A DNA stretch of 64,000 nt, taken from AC-32 sp963813435. Lineage in GTDB: Bacteria > Actinomycetota > Thermoleophilia > Gaiellales > Gaiellaceae. The notes below the pieces were generated by a model, which was not told the origin of the DNA, did no database searches, and saw nothing but the letters and a program-made list of their open reading frames with translations. Every line of letters begins with the position of its first letter. Within the stretch, counting starts at the first letter, position 1. Positions 32,085-40,607 of the stretch are shown here, in pieces. The stretch covers positions 62,001 through 126,000 of the forward strand of contig CAWEYY010000003.1 of assembly GCA_963813435.1 (NCBI GenBank), read 5' to 3'. The position numbers were made by a program, and so were the translations under genes.

Positions 32085-33619
32085 CGCAGCTCTCCGAGCT
32101 CCGTCTCGACCGCGGCGACCACCGCTCCGGTGCGGACCGCCTCGGCGACCGCTTCGATGTCTCCCGAGAGCTGCCGATCGTCGCGGAGGCGCGAGGAGAG
32201 GGAGCGAACGAGCTCGCGCCCTGCGCGAACACCCGCTCCCGGCTGCAACGGCGCCAGGAACTCGACGCCCTGCACGCCGGCCAGGAGCTCGATCGCGAGC
32301 ACTCGCTCGGCGTTTGCGAGCACCTGCCAAGCCTTCAGGCCCGCGGCGTTCCCCATCGACACGTGATCCTCCTGGCCCGCGCTCGTCGGAATCGAGTCGA
32401 CCGAGGCCGGGTGCGAGAGGACCTTGTTCTCGCTCACGAGCGAGGCCGCCACGTACTGCGGGATCATGAAACCCGAGTTGAGCCCTCCGTCGCCGGTGAG
32501 GAACGCCGGAAGCCCGCCGGAGAGCGCAGGGTTGACGAGCCGCTCGATGCGGCGCTCGGAGATGTCGGCCAACTCCGCAACAGCCATAGCGAGGGCGTCG
32601 AGCGCGAACGCGAGCGGCTGGCCGTGGAAGTTGCCGTTCGAGACGAGCATCTGCTCCTCGACGAGGACGAGTGGGTTGTCGGTCGCCGAGTTCAGTTCCG
32701 TCGCGACCGTGTTCGAGACGTAGTCGATGAGGTCGCGGCTCGCCCCGTGCACCTGGGGCGCGCAGCGGAGCGAGTAGGCGTCCTGCACCTTGTCGCACCA
32801 CCGATGGGCCTCGTTGATCGCGGAGTCCTCGAGCAGGGCGAGGACGTTCGCGGCCGAGTCGATCTGGCCCTGGAGCGGTCGCGCCGCGTGGATCTGCGGG
32901 AGGAAGCTCGTCCGGGAGCCCTGGAGCGCCTCCAGCGACACCGCGCACGCGATGTCAGCCGTCTTCACCAGCCTGAGCGCGCGGGTCAGGCCGAGCGCTC
33001 CGAATGCAGCCATGAACTGCGTGCCGTTGACGAGCGAAAGGCCTTCCTTCGCCTGAAGGCGCGTGGGCTCGAGACCGGCGGCCGCGAGCGCCTGGTCGCC
33101 GGGGAGGCGCTGCCCCTCGAACCACGCCTCGCCCTCCCCGATCAGCGGGAGCGCGAGATGGGCGAGCGGCGCGAGGTCGCCGCTCGCGCCGACCGAACCG
33201 CGGCTCGGAACGTGTGGGACGACGCCGCGGTTCAGGCAATCGACGATCAGTTCGACCGTGCTCACGCGCGCGCCCGAGAAGCCCTTGGCGAGCGCATTCG
33301 CACGCAGAAGCATCGCGGCGCGCACGAGCTCGGGTGGGTACGGATCGCCGACCCCACACGCATGGCTGCGGAGGAGCCGCAGCTGCAGCTCCTCGGTCAG
33401 CTCCTCGGGGATCGTGCGCGAGACGAACCGGCCGAAGCCGGTGTTGACGCCGTATGTGTGCTCACTCGCGCCGTGAACTGCACGCTCGACGACCTCGCGG
33501 GCGGCGCGCATGCGATCGCGAGCCGAGTCGGCGATGGCGACCGGAGCGTTGTCGACGGCAACCGCCCAGACGTCGGAAACGGCGAGATCGTCGCCCGTGA
33601 GCGCCTTGCTCTCGATCAC
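32081..33619 (-). CDS. hutH: Histidine ammonia-lyase
   Basis: Deaminates histidine to urocanate. 512 residues from GTG at 33619. The MIO cofactor triad is the ASGD in SRGSVGASGDLAPLAHLAL; YGVNTGFGRF, GTQFMAAFGAL, QDAYSLRCAPQVHGASRD, SNGNFHGQPLA and QEDHVSMGNAAGLKAW are all family blocks. The chosen start avoids 37 extra Arg-rich residues. TACACT stands 7 nt before the GTG, so the transcript is probably leaderless and the conserved motif at 33661 lies upstream of the promoter. Confidence 0.95.
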   Translation of the reverse strand: MIESKALTGDDLAVSDVWAVAVDNAPVAIADSARDRMRAAREVVERAVHGASEHTYGVNTGFGRFVSRTIPEELTEELQLRLLRSHACGVGDPYPPELVRAAMLLRANALAKGFSGARVSTVELIVDCLNRGVVPHVPSRGSVGASGDLAPLAHLALPLIGEGEAWFEGQRLPGDQALAAAGLEPTRLQAKEGLSLVNGTQFMAAFGALGLTRALRLVKTADIACAVSLEALQGSRTSFLPQIHAARPLQGQIDSAANVLALLEDSAINEAHRWCDKVQDAYSLRCAPQVHGASRDLIDYVSNTVATELNSATDNPLVLVEEQMLVSNGNFHGQPLAFALDALAMAVAELADISERRIERLVNPALSGGLPAFLTGDGGLNSGFMIPQYVAASLVSENKVLSHPASVDSIPTSAGQEDHVSMGNAAGLKAWQVLANAERVLAIELLAGVQGVEFLAPLQPGAGVRAGRELVRSLSSRLRDDRQLSGDIEAVAEAVRTGAVVAAVETELGELR

Positions 33620-33626
33620 GTTTCCG

Positions 33627-33632
33627 AGTGTA
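33627..33632 (-). promoter_or_regulatory. Putative -10 box of hutH
   Basis: TACACT on the minus strand, 7 nt before the hutH GTG. No clear -35. Confidence 0.45.
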
Positions 33633-33660
33633 TCCCGCTGCGTTTCGTGCGCCCGCGGCG

Positions 33661-33745
33661 GGTGGGAGCGCCCCTTAGTACGGTTCGCCCGGCCTCCTCC
33701 CCGAGGCGATCGTAAATCGGAAAGACGCACGGGTGAGTGACGGCC
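33661..33745 (-). repeat. Conserved GGGGAGGAGGCCGGGCG intergenic motif, copy 2
   Basis: Minus strand: GTCACTCACCCGTGCGTC, then TTACGATCGCCTCGGGGAGG, AGGCCGGGCGAACCG and TACTAAGGGGCGC. GCCTC...GAGGC can pair around GGGGAG. Closest to copy 3 (52081). Confidence 0.65.
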
Positions 33746-33786
33746 TTGCGCCGGATGTGTGACTCCTGCGCTGCCGCCGAGACCGG

Positions 33787-34668
33787 TCAGTCGTCCTGCA
33801 GCCGGCGCTCAATGATGCGCGACTCGTCGAAGCCGTCGATCCGCAGCCCGGCGGCGGTAACTGCCGCGGCTGCGCTTGCGGGGATCAGGCCGACCAGCTC
33901 TGACCCGACAACCTCGGCCCCGCGCGCCGAAGCCTCGCGCTCGATCCGTTCGACGATCTCGGGCAGCGGTGCGGCGTCCGGGTCTTCGACGTTCATGCTC
34001 ACCTGCACGAGCCCGGCCGTCGGAAGGTCGAAGCCGAGCGCCCGAACGCCCGGGAAGCCGCCTCCCCGCTCGCGCACGACGCCTGCGATCTCGCGTGCTG
34101 CCTCGAGCGATCCGCGCAGGTTGACGTTGAACGCGATCAGCGGGGGCCGGGCACCGACGAGCACGCCGCCGGCCCGCTCGTCGAGGCACATCGGCCCGAA
34201 GTCAGGCCTGAGCTCGCCCGACTCGAGCCGCCCTTCCAGCTCCTCGAGCCCGCCCCGCCGGAAGAACGCCGGCCCGCGCCCCTCCGCGAGCTCGCCGTAC
34301 AGGAACACGGGGATGCCGAGCTCGTCGCCCACCCGCTCGGCCAGCGTGAGCGCCGCAGCGCGCGCCCGCTCCATGTCCTCGGGCTCGAGCCCGACGAGCG
34401 GGACGACGTCCGCCGCGCCGATCCGCGGATGCGCTCCCTCGTGAGCGCGCAGGTCGATCCGGTCACGCGCGCACTCGATGCCAGCAAGCAGCGCGGACAC
34501 CAGTTCCTCGCCCGAGCCGACCAGCGTGAAGACCGACCGGTTGTGGTCGCGATCCGAGTGGACGTCGAGCAGCCGCGCCTTCCCCCCGAGCGCCTCCGCC
34601 AGCGCGCCGATCGTCGCGCGGTCACGCCCTTCGGAGAAGTTCGGCACCGACTCGAGCGGCCGCGCCAC
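33787..34668 (-). CDS. ftcD: Glutamate formimidoyltransferase
   Basis: Transfers the formimino group of N-formimino-glutamate to tetrahydrofolate, the last step of this histidine route. 293 residues equal the N-terminal transferase half of FTCD: ESVPNFSEGRD, DVHSDRDHNRSVFTLVG, RAHEGAHPRIGAADVVPL (catalytic His), LIAFNVNLRGS, GLVQVSMNVEDPD. The cyclodeaminase half is not fused and no fchA is seen in the window. GTG at 34668 lies 6 nt after TAGACT, giving a leaderless start 20 bases from the divergent methyltransferase. Confidence 0.92.
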   Translation of the reverse strand: MARPLESVPNFSEGRDRATIGALAEALGGKARLLDVHSDRDHNRSVFTLVGSGEELVSALLAGIECARDRIDLRAHEGAHPRIGAADVVPLVGLEPEDMERARAAALTLAERVGDELGIPVFLYGELAEGRGPAFFRRGGLEELEGRLESGELRPDFGPMCLDERAGGVLVGARPPLIAFNVNLRGSLEAAREIAGVVRERGGGFPGVRALGFDLPTAGLVQVSMNVEDPDAAPLPEIVERIEREASARGAEVVGSELVGLIPASAAAAVTAAGLRIDGFDESRIIERRLQDD

Positions 34669-34688
34669 ACCCGTAGTCTAGGAAGGGA

Positions 34689-35276
34689 GTGAAGACCTAC
34701 TACGAGCGGCGCGCCAAGGAGTACGACGACTGGTGGCTCGGCACGGGCCTGCACGCGAGCCGCGACCGGCCGGGCTGGGACGAGTCGGTCGCCGAGCTGA
34801 CCGCGACACTCGCCGCGCTCCCGCCCGCGAAGACCCTCGACGTCGCCTGCGGAACCGGCTTCCTGACCCGGCACCTTCCAGGCACGATCATGGGCCTCGA
34901 CCAGAGCGCCTCGATGCTCGAGCTCTCCAGCGCGCGCGTCCCCGACGCGTCGTTCGTCCAGGGCGACGCGATCCCGCTCCCGTTCCCCGACGGCGCCTTC
35001 GAGCGCGTCTTCACGAGCTTCTTCTACGGCCACCTCGAGGAGGACGACCGGATCAGGTTCACGAGCGAGGCAAGGCGAGTGGCCCGGGAGCTCGTCGTCG
35101 TCGACTCGGCGCTGAACGACGAGCACGAGCCCGTGGAGTGGCAGGAGCGCGTGCTGAAGGACGGCTCAACCTGGCAGGTCTACAAGCGCTTCTTCGCCGC
35201 TGAAGAGCTGGCTCAGGAGCTCGGCCAGGGCCGTCCGCTCTACGAGAGCCGCTGGTTCGTCGCCGTCCAGGCGTGA
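34689..35276 (+). CDS. Class I SAM-dependent methyltransferase
   Basis: 195 residues from GTG at 34689 (GGAAGGGA just upstream). Motif I TLDVACGTGFLTRHL, motif II-like IMGLDQSASML, motif III DAIPLPFPDGAFERVFTSFF and post-motifs in REL-VVDSALNDEH, the UbiE/COQ5 style used on small molecules. Substrate unknown. The downstream UDG-like gene overlaps its stop by 4 bases. Confidence 0.82.
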   Translation: MKTYYERRAKEYDDWWLGTGLHASRDRPGWDESVAELTATLAALPPAKTLDVACGTGFLTRHLPGTIMGLDQSASMLELSSARVPDASFVQGDAIPLPFPDGAFERVFTSFFYGHLEEDDRIRFTSEARRVARELVVVDSALNDEHEPVEWQERVLKDGSTWQVYKRFFAAEELAQELGQGRPLYESRWFVAVQA

Positions 35277-35887
35277 CGCGCAGGCGCTCGCGCTATCGCT
35301 CGCTCGTCTCGCTCCAGCGCGACGTCAGGGCCTGCCGCGCCTGCACCGAGGCGGGCTTCCCGCTCGAGTCGCTCGCGGTCGTACACGGCCACGAGGGCCA
35401 GCGCGCCTACCTCTTCGGCCAGGCGCCGGGGGTCGTCGAGGGCGAGGAACGGAGACCCTGGCGCGGCCGTGCCGGCCGGACGCTCAGGCGCTGGCTCGAG
35501 CTCGACGAGGACGAGTTCTACGCGACGTTCTACTGCGCCTCGGTCACGCGCTGCTATCCGGGTCGCGCCTCGAGCGGCCGCGGCGACCGCACACCGACGA
35601 CCAGGGAGCAGGAGCTCTGCGCGTTCTGGCGCGAATGGGAGCTGCGCCTGCTCGAGCCGCGCCTGCTCGTGCCGGTCGGCGGGCTCGCCATCACGCGCCT
35701 GCTCGGACCGCGACGACTCGACGAGTGCGTCGGCCGACGCTTCGACGTCGACGGCGCAGCCGCGATCCCGCTCCCGCACCCGTCCGGCGCGAGCGCCTGG
35801 CTCAACGACCCGTCCAACCGTCGGCAGGTCGACGACGCAGCCGCCCTCATCCGGGCCGAGTTGACAGCGCTGGCGACGGCGACGTGA
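35273..35887 (+). CDS. Uracil-DNA glycosylase superfamily protein (Fe-S type)
   Basis: 204 residues. Motif 1 YLFGQAPGVVEGEE (family 4/5-like GxAPG), a likely 4Fe-4S set from CRACTEA (Cys near residues 20 and 23), VTRCYPGR and REQELCAF, PVGGLA, and motif 2 LPHPSGASAWLN. That pattern fits the thermostable family 4 and relatives rather than E. coli Ung. The KRRIH loop of UdgX is absent. Probably base-excision repair of deaminated cytosine; exact specificity unproved. Start overlaps the methyltransferase stop (GTGA). Confidence 0.83.
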   Translation: MTRRRSRYRSLVSLQRDVRACRACTEAGFPLESLAVVHGHEGQRAYLFGQAPGVVEGEERRPWRGRAGRTLRRWLELDEDEFYATFYCASVTRCYPGRASSGRGDRTPTTREQELCAFWREWELRLLEPRLLVPVGGLAITRLLGPRRLDECVGRRFDVDGAAAIPLPHPSGASAWLNDPSNRRQVDDAAALIRAELTALATAT

Positions 35888-35907
35888 GCGACGGCTAGAT
35901 TTCGAGG

Positions 35908-37683
35908 GTGACGGAACGGCCTCTGTACCGGCGCACATTTGTCCGTCTGCTCGGATTCCTGCGCCCGTACACCTGGACGCTGTGGATCTCGGTCGTGCTG
36001 GCGCTGATCTCGCAGGCCGCCCAGTTCGCGATCGCGTTCCTGACGGGAGGCGCCGTCGCGAACGCGGTCCACGGAAACGACCGCCACACCTTCCACCTGA
36101 TCGTCGTCGCGGTCGTACTCGTCGGGCTCGTGCGGGCGCTCGCCATGATGGGCCGCCGCCTGATCGCGGGAAAGCAGGCGCTCGGCGTCGAGCTCGACGT
36201 CCGCAGCTCGCTCTACGCGCACCTCCTGCGCCTCTCGTTCCGCTTCTACGACCAGCACCAGACCGGACAGCTGATGTCGCGCGCCACCGTCGACCTGCAG
36301 ACGGTCCGGTTCTTCCTCGGCTACGGCCTCATCTTCTTCTTCCAGTACGTGATCACGATCCTGGGCGCGGCCGTCATCATGTTCGCGCTCGACTGGGAGC
36401 TCGCGCTCGTGAGCCTCTGGATCGCGCCGCTCCTGATCGTGCTCGCCTACCGCTACTCGCACGTGGCGCATCCGCTGCTGCGCGACGTACAGCAGAAGAT
36501 GGCCGACGTCGCGACCGTCGCCGAGGAGAACATCGTCGGCGTCCACGTCGTCAAATCGTTCGCGCAGGAGGAAGCCGAGCAGCGCAAGTTCGAGGAGCGC
36601 TCGGAGGCGGTCTTCCGCCAGAGCGTCGCCGCGAACCGCCAGCGCGCGATCTACGTGCCCGCGCTCTCGTTCCTGCCGCTCCTGGCGCAGGCGACCGTGC
36701 TGATCGTCGGCGGCCGCATGGCGATCAACAACCCGGACTTCCTCGGCGAGTTCGTCACGTTCAACGTCCTTGTGCTCATGCTCGTGGTGCCGCTGCGCTC
36801 GCTCGGCATGTGGATCGGCCAGGCCCAGCGCGCGACCGCCTCGGGCGAGCGGATCTTCGAGATCATGGACGAGCCCGAGGAGGTCGCCGACCGGCCAGGC
36901 GCGGGCGATCTCCCCGAGGGGCCGGGCCGCGTCGCCTACCGCGACGTAACGTTCGAGTACGCGACCGGCCGAACCGTGCTCGACGGCATCGACCTGGAGA
37001 TCGACCCCGGGACGACGGTCGCGCTGATCGGGCACACGGGCTCCGGCAAGACCACGCTCGCCTCGCTCGTCCCGCGCTTCTACGACGTCACCGAGGGGGC
37101 CGTCGAGATCGACGGCGTCGACGTGCGCGACGTGGCGGTTCGCTCGCTGCGCAGCGAGATCGGGCTCGTTCCGCAGGACCCGTTCCTGTTCTCTGCCTCC
37201 GTGCGCGAGAACATCGGCTTCGGCCGCCTCGACGCGACTGACGAGCAGATCGAGCATGCGGCCCGGCTCGCGCAGGCGCACGAGTTCGTCGCCGAGCTCC
37301 CGGACGGCTACGACACGGTCATCGGCGAGCGCGGGATCACACTCTCGGGCGGCCAGCGCCAGCGGATCGCGATCGCCCGCGCGCTCGTCGTCGATCCGCG
37401 CATATTGATCTTCGACGACGCCACCGCTTCGGTCGACGCAACCACCGAGGCGAAGATCAAGCTCGGCCTCCGTGAGGCGATGAAGGGCCGGACGACGATC
37501 ATCATCGCCCACCGCCTCTCCACCATCTCGCTCGCGGACGAGATCATCGTCCTCGACGGCGGCACGATCGCCGCGCGCGGGACCCACGACGATCTCCTCG
37601 CGTCGAGCCCCGTCTACCGCGAGGTCTACGAGCACGGCCTGCTCGAGCGCGAGTTCGCCGACCGCGTGGAGGCGACAGCGTGA
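35908..37683 (+). CDS. ABC exporter half-transporter with degenerate catalytic site
   Basis: 591 residues: six-helix type I exporter domain (residues 1-310) and ATPase domain. Walker A LIGHTGSGKTTLAS, Q-loop LVPQDPFLF, signature TLSGGQRQRIAIARAL, Walker B ILIFDDATASVDA, switch IIAHRLSTIS. The catalytic Glu after Walker B is Asp (FDDAT), as in the degenerate subunit of heterodimeric exporters such as TM287. The next gene supplies the partner. TAGATT lies 6 nt before the GTG. Substrate (drug, lipid or peptide) cannot be set. Confidence 0.92.
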   Translation: MTERPLYRRTFVRLLGFLRPYTWTLWISVVLALISQAAQFAIAFLTGGAVANAVHGNDRHTFHLIVVAVVLVGLVRALAMMGRRLIAGKQALGVELDVRSSLYAHLLRLSFRFYDQHQTGQLMSRATVDLQTVRFFLGYGLIFFFQYVITILGAAVIMFALDWELALVSLWIAPLLIVLAYRYSHVAHPLLRDVQQKMADVATVAEENIVGVHVVKSFAQEEAEQRKFEERSEAVFRQSVAANRQRAIYVPALSFLPLLAQATVLIVGGRMAINNPDFLGEFVTFNVLVLMLVVPLRSLGMWIGQAQRATASGERIFEIMDEPEEVADRPGAGDLPEGPGRVAYRDVTFEYATGRTVLDGIDLEIDPGTTVALIGHTGSGKTTLASLVPRFYDVTEGAVEIDGVDVRDVAVRSLRSEIGLVPQDPFLFSASVRENIGFGRLDATDEQIEHAARLAQAHEFVAELPDGYDTVIGERGITLSGGQRQRIAIARALVVDPRILIFDDATASVDATTEAKIKLGLREAMKGRTTIIIAHRLSTISLADEIIVLDGGTIAARGTHDDLLASSPVYREVYEHGLLEREFADRVEATA

Positions 37684-37854
37684 GCTGGCGGCTCCACGGG
37701 TGGGGAAGGGTCTCGGGAAACCGGGAGGTTTCCCGCCCCGTGGTCCGCGCGAAGCGCGGCGAACAAGGAGGAAGAAGGGGGACCACGGGGGAAACCTGGT
37801 TTCCCCCGTGGGAGCGAGGCAAAGCCGAGCGACGCGTGGAGGCGACGGCGTGAG
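37663..37854. repeat. Palindrome-rich insertion flanked by 22-bp direct repeats between the ABC genes
   Basis: Direct repeats at 37663-37684 and 37833-37854 differ by one base and lie exactly 170 bases apart; each holds CGCGTGGAGGCGAC then GCGTGAG. Between them: hairpin GGGAAACC-GGGA-GGTTTCCC (37715-37734), a 20-base arm 37727-37746 that pairs with 37780-37796, and a near-perfect 14-bp palindrome CCACGGGGGAAACC/GGTTTCCCCCGTGG (37783-37811). The second repeat carries the start codon of the downstream gene. Confidence 0.8.
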
Positions 37855-39655
37855 GGTCTGGCAGGCGGGCAGCCACCTGACGCGCGAGCGCGACGCGCGC
37901 GTCGACGACTGGTCGTGGAAGGCGACGGTCCGCCGAGTCTCCACCCTCGCGCGGTTCACGGCGCCCTACAAGAAGCGGACGACGCTCGCGATCGGCTCGC
38001 TGCTCGCGGCGACGGCGGTCAGCCTCGTGCCGCCATATCTCTGGAAGCTCGCGATCGACGACGGCGTCGACAAGCAGGACCTCCAGGAGCTGTGGTGGGT
38101 CGGCGGGCTCTTCGTCCTCGCAGGGCTCCTGACGATCCTGACCACCTCCGCGCAGACGTACTTCACCGGCTGGACGGGCGAGCGGATCCTGGCCGACCTG
38201 CGCAACACGCTCTTCCGCCACCTGCAGCGGCTCTCGCTCGGCTTCTACGAGCGGAATCGCGCAGGCGTCATCATCAGCCGGCTGACGAACGACGTCGAGG
38301 CGCTCGACCAGCTCGTCACCGACGGCTTCACGAGCCTGATCCAGAACACGCTGACGCTACTCGGGTCGATCGTGATCCTGTTCTTCCTCGACTGGCGCCT
38401 CGCCCTCGCCACGCTCATCGTGCTGCCGTTCGTGAGCATCGCGACCGCGCTCTTCCGGAAGTTCTCGGCGCGCGCGTACCGCGACGTGCGCGAGCGGCTC
38501 GGGCTGCTCACGGCGACGCTCGCCGAGGACATCGCGGGGATGCGGATCGTGCAGGCGTTCACGCGCGAGCGCGAGGCCGAGCGGAACTTCCGCCAGGTGA
38601 GCGAGCACTACCGCGACGCCAACCAGCGGACCGTCACGCTCAACGGCCTCTACTTCCCGGCCGTCGACTTCCTTTCGGCGATCGCGACTGCGGTCGTGCT
38701 CGGCTACGGCGGCTACCTCGTCTTCGGCGGCTCGATGACCGCGGGAACGCTGTTCGCGTTCGTCGGGTACCTCGCCAATTTCTTCGACCCGGTTCAGCAG
38801 CTCTCGCAGCTCTACAACACGTTCCTGTCCGCGACCGCGGCGCTCGACAAGATCATGGACGTCCTCGACGAGGAGCCGGAACTCGTCGACAAGGCGGATG
38901 CGTACGAGCTCCCCCGGATCGACGGACACGTTCGCTTCGAGAGCGTACGCTTCGGCTACGGCAAAGGCCCCGAGGTCCTTCACGGCATCGACCTCGACGT
39001 GCCAGCGGGGACGACCGTCGCCCTCGTCGGCCACACCGGAGCCGGCAAGTCGACGATCGCGAAGCTGCTCGCCCGCTTCTACGACCCACGCGGGGGCAGA
39101 ATCACGGTCGACGGGCACGACCTCGAGGACGTCACGCAGGAGTCGCTCCGCCGCCAGCTCGGGATCGTCCCGCAGGAAGGGTTCCTCTTCGCGGGGACGG
39201 TCCAGGAGAACATCGCGTTCGGGAAGCCCGATGCGCCCCCGGAGGACGTCGTCGCTGCCGCAGCGACGGTCGGCGCGAACGACTTCATCCTCAGGCTCGA
39301 GGACGGCTATCAAACCCAGCTGCAAGAGCGAGGCGCTCGGCTCTCGCTCGGCCAGCGCCAGCTCGTCGCCCTGTCACGAGCGCTGCTCGCCGACCCGCGC
39401 GTCCTGATCCTCGACGAGCCGACCTCCTCCGTCGACATCGGAACCGAGCGGCGCATCGAGAACGCGCTCAGGACGCTGCTCTCCGGCCGGACCGCCTTCG
39501 TCATCGCACACCGCCTCTCCACGATCCGCGATGCGGACCTGATCGTGGTGCTCGAACACGGCCAGGTCGTCGAGCAGGGGACGCACGACGAGCTTCTCGC
39601 CAAGCGGGGCCTCTACACCTCGCTGTACGGCGACTGGGCCGCCGACGTGGCCTGA
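37850..39655 (+). CDS. ABC exporter half-transporter, partner with canonical catalytic Glu
   Basis: 601 residues from the GTG at 37850 (VRVWQAGSHLTRERDARVDD). Six-helix exporter domain with the LPFVSIATALFRKFSARAYR coupling region, then ATPase: Walker A LVGHTGAGKSTIAKLL, Q-loop IVPQEGFLF, signature RLSLGQRQLVALSRAL, Walker B VLILDEPTSSVD, switch VIAHRLSTIRD. Here Walker B is canonical but the signature is altered (LSLGQ), so the altered signature faces the altered Walker B of the first gene in one composite site. The start codon lies in the second copy of a direct repeat that duplicates the end of the first ABC gene. Confidence 0.92.
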   Translation: MRVWQAGSHLTRERDARVDDWSWKATVRRVSTLARFTAPYKKRTTLAIGSLLAATAVSLVPPYLWKLAIDDGVDKQDLQELWWVGGLFVLAGLLTILTTSAQTYFTGWTGERILADLRNTLFRHLQRLSLGFYERNRAGVIISRLTNDVEALDQLVTDGFTSLIQNTLTLLGSIVILFFLDWRLALATLIVLPFVSIATALFRKFSARAYRDVRERLGLLTATLAEDIAGMRIVQAFTREREAERNFRQVSEHYRDANQRTVTLNGLYFPAVDFLSAIATAVVLGYGGYLVFGGSMTAGTLFAFVGYLANFFDPVQQLSQLYNTFLSATAALDKIMDVLDEEPELVDKADAYELPRIDGHVRFESVRFGYGKGPEVLHGIDLDVPAGTTVALVGHTGAGKSTIAKLLARFYDPRGGRITVDGHDLEDVTQESLRRQLGIVPQEGFLFAGTVQENIAFGKPDAPPEDVVAAAATVGANDFILRLEDGYQTQLQERGARLSLGQRQLVALSRALLADPRVLILDEPTSSVDIGTERRIENALRTLLSGRTAFVIAHRLSTIRDADLIVVLEHGQVVEQGTHDELLAKRGLYTSLYGDWAADVA

Positions 39656-39738
39656 TTGCGTCGGGCTTCGTAACAAAAGCGTCAATTCACTGAGACGAGG
39701 GATCGCCGCGGCTTCGGGCCTTCCCGATCGTTGGGCGG

Positions 39739-40416
39739 ATGTCCCGCGCCCGGATCGCCCAGCTCGCGGGGGCGCTCGCCGCAACCCTTGTCGTCGCCGC
39801 CTCCGCCTCGCCCGCAGCCCTCGCGTGCGCGCGCGGGTACTCGTACGCGGGCCTGTACGCGACGAGCCCGTCGCTCGGCGTGGCCGCGTCGCTGAGCATG
39901 CTCCGGCCCCCGGAGGTGGCGGGCGGCCATGTCGCGGCGTGGGTCGGCGTCGGCGGCCCCGGCCTCGGGCCGAACGGCACGGACGAGTGGCTCCAGGTCG
40001 GCCTCGCGTCGTTCGGAGGCTCGCCGGAGACGAGCCTCTACTACGAGCTCGCGCTCCCAGGCCAGCAGCCGCGCTACGCGGAGCTCGCCTCCGGGATCCA
40101 GCCCGGCCAGGAGATGCGGGTGGGCCTGCTCGAGCTCCCGTTCGCTCCGAACACGTGGATCGTCGTCTCGCCCGCGGGGCTCGCGGGGCCCTTCTACCTC
40201 CCCGGGAGTCACGGCGCCTGGGCCCCGATCGCTACCGCGGAGAGCTGGAGCACCGGCGCCTCGCCGTGCAATCGCTACTCGTACCGCTTCGGCGGCGTGC
40301 AGCTCGCCGGCACCGGCGGCGCGTGGAGGCGCATCCGCGGCGGGCACAAGTTGCAGGACCGAGGCTCGCGCATGCACCGCTACTCGCCCTCGAGCTTCAG
40401 CGCCCGCGCGGCCTGA
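39739..40416 (+). CDS. Secreted protein of unknown family
   Basis: 225 residues with a clear Sec signal (MSRARIAQLAGALAATLVV, AASASPAALACARG; cleavage probably near ALA-CA, and the Cys could suggest a lipobox-like site but lacks the usual L-x-G/A-C context fully). Mature part: YSYAGLYATSPSLGVAASLS, VAAWVGVGGPGLGPNG, DEWLQVGLASFGG, SLYYELALPGQQPRYAEL, then NRYSYRFGGVQLAGTGGAW. The Trp/Gly-rich strand pattern recalls plant-type neprosin or carbohydrate-binding jelly rolls, but I do not assign one. Predicted extracellular. Confidence 0.75.
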   Translation: MSRARIAQLAGALAATLVVAASASPAALACARGYSYAGLYATSPSLGVAASLSMLRPPEVAGGHVAAWVGVGGPGLGPNGTDEWLQVGLASFGGSPETSLYYELALPGQQPRYAELASGIQPGQEMRVGLLELPFAPNTWIVVSPAGLAGPFYLPGSHGAWAPIATAESWSTGASPCNRYSYRFGGVQLAGTGGAWRRIRGGHKLQDRGSRMHRYSPSSFSARAA

Positions 40417-40433
40417 TCGGGCCTGGCCTGGGC

Positions 40434-40439
40434 TACAAT
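40434..40439 (+). promoter_or_regulatory. Putative -10 box of tRNA-Gln
   Basis: TACAAT preceded by GGC, 21 nt before the mature tRNA 5' end. A similar GGCTACACT precedes tRNA-Glu. Confidence 0.55.
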
Positions 40440-40460
40440 CTCTCCGCCGCAACGGCACGT

Positions 40461-40531
40461 TGCGGGGTCGTCTAATGGTAGGACGCTCGGCTCTGGACCG
40501 AGTAGTCTAGGTTCGAATCCTAGCCCCGCAG
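40461..40531 (+). tRNA. tRNA-Gln (anticodon CTG)
   Basis: Acceptor stem TGCGGGG/CCCCGCA with discriminator G; anticodon arm CTCGG-CTCTGGA-CCGAG puts CTG at 34-36; T arm CTAGGTTCGAATCCTAG. The CCA end is not encoded. Cloverleaf complete. Confidence 0.95.
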
Positions 40532-40538
40532 CCTCACG

Positions 40539-40560
40539 AACCCGCTGGAAACGGCGGGTT
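40539..40560 (+). terminator. Terminator after tRNA-Gln
   Basis: Stem AACCCGC/GCGGGTT around TGGAAACG, followed by TGTTGTTT. Confidence 0.7.
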
Positions 40561-40607
40561 TGTTGTTTCCGGCGCAGGCGATACCTGCAACTGATCGCTC
40601 GCGTCGG

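Noticed and set aside
33661..33745. Riboswitch controlling hutH
   Set aside because: The motif lies upstream of a -10 box placed 7 nt before the hutH start, and another copy sits between convergent genes, so it is not likely part of a hutH leader.
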